Of a DNA stretch of 9,093 nt, positions 1 to 5,269 are shown one piece after another (position 1 is the first letter of the stretch; the number at the start of each line of letters is the position of its first letter). The stretch is from Legionellales bacterium (GTDB taxonomy: Bacteria > Pseudomonadota > Gammaproteobacteria > WLWR01). Under the pieces are notes generated by a model. That model saw only the letters and a list, made by a program, of their open reading frames with translations, was not told the DNA's origin and did not search any database. Position numbers and translations under genes: made by a program. Location of the stretch: NCBI GenBank assembly GCA_012103495.1, contig WLWR01000054.1, forward strand, positions 1 through 9,093, in the 5' to 3' direction.

Positions 1-134
1 ATACCACGGTCGATTTGTTAATTATTGGCAGTCACGGTCGGTATGGTTGGTCTAAATTATTAGGGTCGTCTACACAAGCTGTGATCAGTCATGTCTCATG
101 CGATGTGTTAACGGTTTATTCCCACTCCAAGTAA
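1..134 (+). CDS. Universal stress protein, UspA-like (3' end only)
   Basis: Partial gene entering from the left edge; the last 44 codons and the TAA stop (132-134) are visible. The peptide begins TTVDLLIIGSHGRYGWSKLL and ends in a Cys-Asp-Val-Leu-Thr-Val strand, which is the C-terminal beta-strand/loop/helix/strand of the Usp fold. The loop fits the Usp nucleotide-binding pattern G-x2-G-x9-G(S/T) but is one residue short (eight between the second Gly and GS). The WSKL segment aligns better with E. coli UspA, a class that is not thought to bind ATP, than with the ATP-binding Usp proteins. Usp proteins are cytoplasmic and induced in stress or growth arrest; the exact role here is unknown. The small downstream gene starts 14 nt after the stop, so the two are probably co-transcribed. 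Family call firm; subclass inferred from the short tail. Confidence 0.85.
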   Translation, partial: TTVDLLIIGSHGRYGWSKLLGSSTQAVISHVSCDVLTVYSHSK

Positions 135-148
135 GATAGAGGTACATG

Positions 149-346
149 ATGCAAGCGCGTTACTCAGCGAAATTATATTTTGACGATGAATTGATTAAGC
201 AGAAAGAAGGCAATGATGTGGCCGAGCTACAGATTTGGTTGATTGCCGAAGCCGAAAGTAAGATGGGTAATCTCAATGGTAAAATTATTGATAATAAAAC
301 CAATGAAGTTGTAAAATGCATTCAGCATGCCGCGCCGGATTGTTAA
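149..346 (+). CDS. Small hypothetical protein (65 aa) downstream of usp gene
   Basis: Not recognised. The product (MQARYSAKLYFDDELIKQKE...) is a small, mildly charged soluble-looking protein with no signal peptide or membrane segment. It has an acidic/amphipathic middle, a GNLNGKIIDNKTNEVV segment that looks like a beta-hairpin, and a Cys near and at the C-terminus. It is supported as a gene by the AGAGGT ribosome-binding site (138-143) and by its position 14 nt after the usp stop. There are two adjacent ATGs: the one at 146 lies only 2 nt from the Shine-Dalgarno sequence, while the one at 149 lies 5 nt away, so 149 is chosen. Co-transcription with the usp gene suggests a stress-related setting, but no function can be assigned. 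Confidence 0.65.
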   Translation: MQARYSAKLYFDDELIKQKEGNDVAELQIWLIAEAESKMGNLNGKIIDNKTNEVVKCIQHAAPDC

Positions 347-409
347 TTGGTTACCTTTGAATAAAGTTCACCAAGTAAAAAATCATGTAACTATTCACCA
401 CAATTCAGC

Positions 410-528
410 GAAAAGCCAGCTTTGGCGCAGATGGGACGAAAATTGTGCTTCAAAATACTCACATAGCCCTCTATGCTGCGCTTTTTCAACACAATTTTCG
501 TCCCATCTGCACTTAAAGCTGGCTTTTC
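410..528. repeat. Long imperfect inverted repeat / hairpin element (119 bp)
   Basis: The left arm 410-447 is the reverse complement of 490-528 except for one small internal bulge (GGC on the left against a 4-nt segment on the right). This gives 14 bp of perfect outer pairing and 21 bp of perfect inner pairing. The centre is imperfectly paired but closes with a perfect CATAG (462-466)/CTATG (471-475) stem around a 4-nt CCCT loop. As RNA or extruded DNA the whole element folds into one long hairpin. It encodes no transposase, so a REP/MITE-like dispersed palindrome is the most likely identity; a regulatory or terminating hairpin for the usp transcript is the alternative. There is no clear U-tract straight after the stem. 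A 7-bp word TAACTAT occurs on both sides (388-394 and 567-573), but not at the element's edges and possibly by chance. Confidence 0.9.
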
Positions 529-673
529 TCCAAGGTTTAAAATTTTGATGAATAGATACAAAATAATAACTATCTGCAACCCTTGTTCGCCGCTGTCTTG
601 TTGTTTCTGACGTTACTCATGAATAATCCGACTCATTTGTAAAAATGACATCAGAATATTTTCATAATGGATC

Positions 674-703
674 TTGGCAGATAAAAAATATTCTCATCAT
701 AAA
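674..703 (+). promoter_or_regulatory. Weak candidate sigma-70 promoter for ldhA
   Basis: TTGGCA (674-679) is followed by an 18-nt spacer and CATAAA (698-703) in a strongly AT-rich stretch. The -35 is good and the -10 is poor (4 of 6). No perfect FNR or ArcA site was seen by eye. Confidence 0.25.
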
Positions 704-745
704 AATATTCATGTTTTAATAGTGCCTTGATTAACAGCCGATAAT

Positions 746-753
746 AGAGGGAG
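746..753 (+). promoter_or_regulatory. Ribosome-binding site deciding the ldhA start
   Basis: AGAGGGAG abuts an ATG at 754 but lies 6 nt before a second in-frame ATG at 760. The second spacing is normal and gives an N-terminus (MRIAFFSS) matching the family. Confidence 0.7.
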
Positions 754-759
754 ATGATA

Positions 760-1752
760 ATGCGAATTGCATTTTTTAGTAGCCAACTTTATGACGAGCA
801 ATTTTTTAATACAGCCAATCAATCGTATCAATACGAATTTGTATTTTTTCATGCACACTTAAATAAACAGACTGTTATTATGGCGAAAGACTTTCCAATC
901 GTATGTTGTTTTGTCAATGATCATTTAACTGCTGAGGTGATTAAACAATTACACGCGCAAGGCACTCGGTTGATTGCGCTGCGTTGTGCTGGATTCAACC
1001 AAGTTGATTTGACGCAGGCTAAGGCTTGTGGCATGACAGTAGTGCGGGTGCCGGAATATTCACCTTATGCGGTTGCAGAACATGCAGTCGGTTTGATACT
1101 AACGTTAAATCGTAAAATCTATCGTGCTTATTATCGAGTCAGAGAACATAATTTTTCATTGCAGGGTTTGATGGGATTTGATTTACACAATGCCTGTGTT
1201 GGGGTAATTGGCTTAGGGAAAATTGGTCGTATTTTTGCAAAAATCATGCTGGGGTTTGGTTGTCAGGTGTGGGGCAATGATTTGCAATTTCCAGCTGAGT
1301 GTACGCAGTGGGGAGTGCGGCAGGCGTCATTGGATGAGATTTATCAAAATTGCCAAATCATTAGTTTGCACTGTCCATTGACTGAAGCAACGTTTCATTT
1401 AATCAATCAACAGGCGGTGGAGCAAATGCGCCCTGGAGTGATGTTGATCAACACCAGTCGTGGGGGATTGATCGACACCAAGGCAATCATTGATGGATTG
1501 AAAAAACGTCATATTGGTTCGGTTGGTTTAGATGTTTATGAAGAAGAAGGACATTTATTTTTTGAAGATTTGTCCGATGAAATTATTCAAGACGATGTGT
1601 TTGCTCGTTTGCAGACATTCCCTAATGTGCTAATCACTGCCCATCAAGCATTTTTTACTGAGCAAGCGATGCACAACATTGCTCAAACCACGTTGGAAAA
1701 CATTCACGCGTTTCTCACTGGTAAGGGACATTTACATGCCGTTCACCTTTAA
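760..1752 (+). CDS. ldhA: D-lactate dehydrogenase, NAD-dependent (fermentative)
   Basis: Cytoplasmic enzyme reducing pyruvate to D-lactate with NADH, regenerating NAD+ when respiration is limited. From the ATG at 760 the product is 330 aa, against about 329 for E. coli LdhA. It has the D-2-hydroxyacid dehydrogenase layout: a split substrate domain at both ends and a central Rossmann domain with GLGKIG at residues 151-156. The catalytic residues are present: Arg234 in NTSRGG, Glu263 in DVYEEE and His295 in TAHQAFFT, almost the family numbering. The LFFEDLSDEI segment is typical of LdhA rather than of glycerate or phosphoglycerate dehydrogenases. An ATG two codons upstream (754) is less likely because it touches the ribosome-binding site. 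The stop codon overlaps that of the convergent vgrG-like gene, and no terminator hairpin lies between them. Confidence 0.95.
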   Translation: MRIAFFSSQLYDEQFFNTANQSYQYEFVFFHAHLNKQTVIMAKDFPIVCCFVNDHLTAEVIKQLHAQGTRLIALRCAGFNQVDLTQAKACGMTVVRVPEYSPYAVAEHAVGLILTLNRKIYRAYYRVREHNFSLQGLMGFDLHNACVGVIGLGKIGRIFAKIMLGFGCQVWGNDLQFPAECTQWGVRQASLDEIYQNCQIISLHCPLTEATFHLINQQAVEQMRPGVMLINTSRGGLIDTKAIIDGLKKRHIGSVGLDVYEEEGHLFFEDLSDEIIQDDVFARLQTFPNVLITAHQAFFTEQAMHNIAQTTLENIHAFLTGKGHLHAVHL

Positions 1753-3443
1753 ACAATCTTGCCATGAATGTGGATGGTCGAAGCTGTAAACGTAACACAA
1801 CCGCCTTTGGAAATACGAATTTGGGCCGCACCGTGTTGGATTAAGATCTCTTTATGGGCGTGACATTGAATGGCACCGGCGGCTTGCCAAGTCATGTTAT
1901 TAGCCGATATTTTTACTTGGTTCGATCGTTCAATCGATAATTGCTGACTCGATTGCCAATAGGTATGGTGGGTGGTAGCGGTTAGAGTATCAGTTTTAAT
2001 ATGAAACGTAGTGTGAGCGTGCAACCGCAAGTGGTATTTTGCTGCTAAATGTAAGTGTTTCTTGCAATAAAAATGCAAACGCTGATCAACAGTGAAGTGC
2101 ATATTGTGTTTCGCGTACCATTGCAAGGTACGTTCGGCGGTCCATTGACAATTTTTGCCAATTTGAAAAATAATATGGGCTTGTTTTGCCAATCCATAAA
2201 TTCCCGACGAATGGTACGTTGTTTGTAAGCGTAATTGTACTTGTTCATTGGCAGTGACCCAGTGCATCGTAGCTTGATGCAAACGATTATTCACTGACCA
2301 TCGATGTCCGTTGATCGAGCGCCATTGATTGGTATAAGCATTGATGGCGGTGACGGAACTGGGATGATGTTCATCGGTCAATGTACCTAGAATAAAGGGT
2401 TGTTGTCGATCATCTTCTAAAAACCCAACTAAGACTCGACTATTCGGTGTAAGTGGTGAATGAAAGCCACAATGATCACCATGATAAGGTTGTGCCAAAT
2501 AAAAACGGGGTTGATCAATGGTTTTTTGCGCATAAGGAAAAAATAATGCATAACGTCCCTGTGTATCTAATTCAGCATGAGAATTGTCAGAGTTCACTAC
2601 CAGTGCTTCCAACACGGGACTGGGATTAGGACGATGTTGTTGTACAAAAGGCAAGGGGCGATGGGTTAGCAATAATTGAGTTTGCAAAGGTTGTTCATGA
2701 TCGCGTTGATACCATAGTTGCAATTGCCGAATTTGCCACAATTGTTGAGGCATGGATTGCAACAAAACGGAGTGTGAAGTTAACTGAATAAATTGTCCTG
2801 GAAATAAATTCATTGCTTCGGTGACGACTGTGAGTTGAATGTTGTCATGGTGATAACAAACATCCAATGGATCGACAACAATCGTTGGTGGTGTTACTGG
2901 TAACTGTGGGTCAGACGTGATCACCCACTGCGCACAAGTGTCGGTTTGGTGTAATGTATGTTGATAATTTTGTTGAGCCAAACAAGCTAAAATAAAATCC
3001 AAAAAATTTTCATTGTGCATGGCTAAGAATCGAAATTGATCGGTGGCTGGGATGTGTAACTGTAATTGTAAGGCAGGACATCCAGTCAGACATTGAGTGA
3101 GCCACTGTTGATAGGATTGGGTTCCCCACACGGCATGGTTGGAATAATTGAGCCAATACAAAGGTGTGACCAATTGCAACATCACCAACGATGGTGATTG
3201 TGTATGAGCCGCTGTGATTTGCTGAACCAACCCATGTAAATGCCCCATGTGTCCTTGCTGATTTTGCAAACGAACTGTTATGGGTTGCCCCAACCACTGG
3301 TTGGGTGAAATGGGGATAGATGAATACCACTGCACCGTACATTGATACAATTGATTGATGGCATAATGCTTCATCCGCAACGATTCAATCGGAATGGGGG
3401 CATCATTATTTTGAGGAAAAAGAAGCCATCCATGGCTATCCAT
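1749..3443 (-). CDS. VgrG-like type VI secretion / phage-tail spike protein (compact, His/Gln-rich)
   Basis: 564-aa protein with the VgrG (gp27-gp5) order. The N-terminal gp27-like part (about 1-270) includes WLGQPITVRL, an HGLVQQI strand and NENFLDFILACLAQQNY, corresponding to the E/D-x-D-F-x-x-R-L-L motif. An OB-fold follows at about 276-356: DTQGRYALFFPYAQ, then YLAQPYHG and RVLVGFLEDDRQQPFILGTL. A beta-strand-rich C-terminal part (about 420-564) ends in a GGCVTFTASTIHIHGK strand repeat like the gp5/VgrG needle. VgrG trimers form the puncturing tip of the T6SS or of contractile tails. It is shorter than the usual 640-700 aa: the family's DYDFxxP...YDYPG stretch seems absent around residue 200, and there is no C-terminal effector domain. 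His makes up about 44 of 564 residues. No hcp, PAAR, effector or tss gene is visible nearby. An AAGGGA ribosome-binding site (3449-3454) lies 5 nt before the ATG, and hemF ends 15 nt upstream, suggesting an operon. The fold assignment is good; function in secretion is inferred. Confidence 0.85.
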   Translation of the reverse strand: MDSHGWLLFPQNNDAPIPIESLRMKHYAINQLYQCTVQWYSSIPISPNQWLGQPITVRLQNQQGHMGHLHGLVQQITAAHTQSPSLVMLQLVTPLYWLNYSNHAVWGTQSYQQWLTQCLTGCPALQLQLHIPATDQFRFLAMHNENFLDFILACLAQQNYQHTLHQTDTCAQWVITSDPQLPVTPPTIVVDPLDVCYHHDNIQLTVVTEAMNLFPGQFIQLTSHSVLLQSMPQQLWQIRQLQLWYQRDHEQPLQTQLLLTHRPLPFVQQHRPNPSPVLEALVVNSDNSHAELDTQGRYALFFPYAQKTIDQPRFYLAQPYHGDHCGFHSPLTPNSRVLVGFLEDDRQQPFILGTLTDEHHPSSVTAINAYTNQWRSINGHRWSVNNRLHQATMHWVTANEQVQLRLQTTYHSSGIYGLAKQAHIIFQIGKNCQWTAERTLQWYAKHNMHFTVDQRLHFYCKKHLHLAAKYHLRLHAHTTFHIKTDTLTATTHHTYWQSSQQLSIERSNQVKISANNMTWQAAGAIQCHAHKEILIQHGAAQIRISKGGCVTFTASTIHIHGKIV

Positions 3444-3458
3444 TACAATCCCTTATCG

Positions 3459-4370
3459 TCACCAATCGCGTTGGATTAGAAATTTATCATACAATTGAGC
3501 TTCTTCACTACCGGGCTTTGGTGAAAAATCATAATGCCAGGCGACATAAGGGGGGAGTGACATCAAAATCGATTCGGTGCGACCATTGGATTGCAATCCA
3601 AATAAAGTGCCGCGATCATAAATCAAATTAAATTCAACATAGCGTCCGCGACGATAAAGTTGAAATTCACGTTGTGCATCATTGTAGGCGTATTGTTTGC
3701 GCCGTTCGACAATGGGTAAATAAGCTGGTAGAAAGTGGTCACCGATGCTACGCATGAATGCAAAACAACGATCAAATTCCCATTGATTTAAATCATCAAA
3801 AAATAATCCACCAATCCCGCGTGGTTCATTGCGATGGGGTAAATAAAAATAATCATCGCACCATTTTTTATAACGAGGATAGATCGCTTCACCAAAAGGT
3901 GCGCAGGCTTGTTTGGCAATGGCATGCCAATGGTGACAGTCATCCTCAAAGCCATAATATGGGGTTAAATCAAACCCACCACCAAACCACCAAATCGGTG
4001 GTTGATTGGGCGCTTCAGCCAAAATAAATCGAATGTTTGCATGTGTGGTTGGTACAAATGGATTCAAGGGATGGATCACCAGTGAAACGCCCAAGGCTTG
4101 GAAGGAACGCCCCGCCAATTCAGCGCGCTTGGCGGTGGCTGCTGCTGGCAAGCGCTGACCGGTGATATGTGAAAAATTCACCCCACCTTTTTCGAAAACA
4201 CCACCATTGCTGAGTACACGGGTGCGTCCACCACCACTTCCTTGCTTGTGTTGCCAAAGATCTTCTTGAAAAGCCTGTTGCTGATCCACATCTGCCAATG
4301 TTTGGCAGATGGCATCTTGTAAATTCATCAAATATTGTTTAATCGGAGCAATGTAATCAGTTTCAGTCAT
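3459..4370 (-). CDS. hemF: Coproporphyrinogen III oxidase, oxygen-dependent
   Basis: Catalyses oxidative decarboxylation of coproporphyrinogen III to protoporphyrinogen IX with O2, late in haem synthesis, in the cytoplasm as a dimer. At 303 aa it matches the family (E. coli 299) end to end. The diagnostic signature spans residues 168-192 (KKWCDDYFYLPHR, Glu182, Arg184, GIGGLFFD). Also present are GSGGGRTRV (44-52), GVNFSH, the WWFGGGFDLTPYYGFE block (127-142), a QLYRRGRYVEFNL block (237-249) and GRTESILMSLP. The start at 4370 has an AGAGAAG ribosome-binding site 3 nt upstream and gives the expected N-terminus (KQYLMNLQDAI...). The gene is divergent from rpsU and followed 15 nt later by the vgrG-like gene. 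Its presence implies aerobic or microaerobic haem synthesis. Confidence 0.98.
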   Translation of the reverse strand: MTETDYIAPIKQYLMNLQDAICQTLADVDQQQAFQEDLWQHKQGSGGGRTRVLSNGGVFEKGGVNFSHITGQRLPAAATAKRAELAGRSFQALGVSLVIHPLNPFVPTTHANIRFILAEAPNQPPIWWFGGGFDLTPYYGFEDDCHHWHAIAKQACAPFGEAIYPRYKKWCDDYFYLPHRNEPRGIGGLFFDDLNQWEFDRCFAFMRSIGDHFLPAYLPIVERRKQYAYNDAQREFQLYRRGRYVEFNLIYDRGTLFGLQSNGRTESILMSLPPYVAWHYDFSPKPGSEEAQLYDKFLIQRDW

Positions 4371-4404
4371 GGGCTTCTCTGCGGCGATGATTGACGATGG
4401 ATGG

Positions 4405-4434
4405 ATTGTAACTTAAATAAAAGTGGACTCATAA
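4405..4434 (-). promoter_or_regulatory. Weak candidate promoter for hemF
   Basis: On the minus strand TACAAT (4405-4410) is a good -10. TTATGA (4429-4434), 18 nt upstream, is only a half-match to -35. It would give a leader of roughly 25-30 nt before the hemF ATG. Confidence 0.3.
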
Positions 4435-4455
4435 TTTACTTGGATTGGATAGACT

Positions 4456-4472
4456 CATCTCATTTAGAGATG
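4456..4472. promoter_or_regulatory. Short dyad in the hemF-rpsU control region
   Basis: CATCTC (4456-4461), a 5-nt ATTTA loop and GAGATG (4467-4472) form a perfect 6-bp inverted repeat. It sits upstream of both the rpsU -35 and the hemF promoter candidate, a suitable place for an operator. No U-tract follows immediately, so a terminator is unlikely. Binding protein unknown. Confidence 0.3.
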
Positions 4473-4494
4473 CAAATTTTAAGCGAATTGATGG

Positions 4495-4523
4495 TTGACG
4501 TTGGTAGTAAAGCGCACTAGAAT
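4495..4523 (+). promoter_or_regulatory. Sigma-70 promoter of rpsU-yqeY-dnaG-rpoD
   Basis: TTGACG (4495-4500), an exact 17-nt spacer and TAGAAT (4518-4523) form a near-consensus promoter. It predicts transcription from about 4530 and a leader of roughly 36 nt before rpsU. The bases after the -10 are CGGGCG, a GC-rich discriminator of the type linked to ppGpp/DksA (stringent) control of ribosomal promoters; that regulatory role is inferred. Confidence 0.75.
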
Positions 4524-4565
4524 CGGGCGTTTTTATGAATCTAACCGATAACCAAAGGGGTATGC

Positions 4566-4799
4566 ATGCCACTTGTCAAGATTAAAGAAGGCGAGAGCGT
4601 CGAGTACGCGATTCGCAAATTTAAGCGTAGTTGCGAAAAAGCAGGAATTATGACTGAATTGCGTCGTCGTGAGTTTTATGAGAAACCAACCACCAAACGC
4701 AAGCGTAAATTGGCTGCTGCGGTAAAGCGGAATAAAAAGCGTCTATTACGTGAATTGCCATCCAACATTCGTGATCGAAAACGTCGTCGTCGCCGATGA
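4566..4799 (+). CDS. rpsU: 30S ribosomal protein bS21
   Basis: Small basic protein of the 30S subunit, located near the anti-Shine-Dalgarno end of 16S rRNA and needed for initiation on natural mRNAs. The 77-aa product has the S21 core: VEYAIRKFKRSCEKAGI, then ELRRREFYEKPTTKRKRK, then AAVKRNKKRL. It is a few residues longer than E. coli S21 (71 aa) and ends in an RDRKRRRRR tail encoded by a run of CGN codons. The ribosome-binding site AAAGGGG (4554-4560) lies 5 nt before the ATG; an out-of-frame ATG sits 4 nt upstream (4562). First gene of the macromolecular-synthesis cluster, behind a strong promoter. Its stop codon overlaps the yqeY start (ATGA). Confidence 0.98.
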   Translation: MPLVKIKEGESVEYAIRKFKRSCEKAGIMTELRRREFYEKPTTKRKRKLAAAVKRNKKRLLRELPSNIRDRKRRRRR

Positions 4800-5242
4800 G
4801 TGAATTAAAAAGTCGTATCCAACAAGATTTAACCACTGCAATGAAAGCGCGCCAGGCGCGTCAAGTTGCTGCTTTGCGGTTGATCATTGCTGATATAAAG
4901 AAGCAAGAAATTGATCAACAAGTGAATGCTGAGGATAATTGGGTTATTCAGCTGTTAGTGAAATCAGCGAAACAACGACGTGAATCAATCACTCAATACC
5001 AACAAGCCAACCGTGATGATTTGGTTGAGCAAGAGCAATTCGAACTAGAAATCATTGAAAATTATTTACCGCAACCACTTAGCGAAGCGGAAGTGGATAC
5101 TTTAATACAGCAAGCTTTGGCACAAACCGGCGCTAGTAGTATGAAAGACATGGGTGCGGTGATAGCGATTCTCAAGCCTAAAATTCAAGGGCGAGCCGAC
5201 ATGGGTAAAATAAGCAGCAAGATCAAACAAGCGCTTGCCTGA
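4796..5242 (+). CDS. yqeY: GatB/YqeY domain protein
   Basis: 148-aa cytoplasmic protein of the YqeY family, which is homologous to the C-terminal tRNA-interacting part of the GatB amidotransferase subunit. Its own biochemical role is not settled; a tRNA-related function is inferred from GatB. Length and motifs fit the family: an N-terminal helix (SELKSRIQQDLTTAMKARQ), LRLIIADIKKQEID, SAKQRRESITQYQQANRDDL, ENYLPQPLSEAEV, and the C-terminal KDMGAVIAILKPKIQGRADM block. The start codon ATG (4796-4798) overlaps the rpsU stop TGA (4797-4799). No Shine-Dalgarno sequence precedes it, since the upstream bases are the CGN run of the S21 tail, so translation probably depends on coupling to rpsU. dnaG begins 27 nt downstream. 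This gene often sits between rpsU and dnaG in gammaproteobacteria. Confidence 0.95.
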   Translation: MSELKSRIQQDLTTAMKARQARQVAALRLIIADIKKQEIDQQVNAEDNWVIQLLVKSAKQRRESITQYQQANRDDLVEQEQFELEIIENYLPQPLSEAEVDTLIQQALAQTGASSMKDMGAVIAILKPKIQGRADMGKISSKIKQALA

Positions 5243-5269
5243 TCTTATCATCTTGGATTAGCATAGCCC

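Larger units (their letters stand above)
347..759. other. Non-coding intergenic region upstream of ldhA
   Basis: About 413 nt without a credible gene. The left part holds a long imperfect palindrome (410-528, listed separately). The right part (about 640-720) is very AT-rich and contains repeated AAATATTC-type words and a weak promoter candidate. A Shine-Dalgarno sequence AGAGGGAG (746-753) precedes ldhA. Short reading frames exist across the palindrome on both strands, but they have no ribosome-binding site and are explained by the palindrome itself. Confidence 0.8.

Noticed and set aside
410..540. Palindrome as a simple intrinsic terminator of the usp transcript
   Set aside because: The stem is far longer than a normal terminator and is followed by CTCCAAGG rather than a U-tract; a repeat element explains it better, though it may still stop transcription.
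327..548. 73-codon reading frame on the plus strand across the palindrome
   Set aside because: It overlaps the end of the small gene, has no ribosome-binding site, and its codons are simply the two arms of the inverted repeat.
388..573. TAACTAT direct repeats as a target-site duplication of the palindrome
   Set aside because: The two copies are about 15 and 38 nt away from the palindrome edges and a 7-bp match is likely by chance in AT-rich DNA.
391..579. 62-codon reading frame on the minus strand across the palindrome
   Set aside because: Same palindromic DNA read from the other side; no ribosome-binding site and no recognisable protein.
3010..3342. 110-codon reading frame inside the vgrG-like gene, same strand, other frame
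   Set aside because: Fully inside a well-supported VgrG-fold gene; composition reflects the shadow frame, with no ribosome-binding site.
3758..4027. 89-codon reading frame antisense to hemF
   Set aside because: Lies opposite the most conserved part of hemF, including its signature; a shadow of that gene.
4535..4585. Short 16-codon upstream reading frame overlapping the rpsU start
   Set aside because: It begins about 5 nt after the predicted transcript start and has no ribosome-binding site; its overlap with rpsU is probably chance.
5243..5269. Terminator or promoter between yqeY and dnaG
   Set aside because: Only 27 nt with no hairpin, no U-tract and no promoter-like pair of hexamers.
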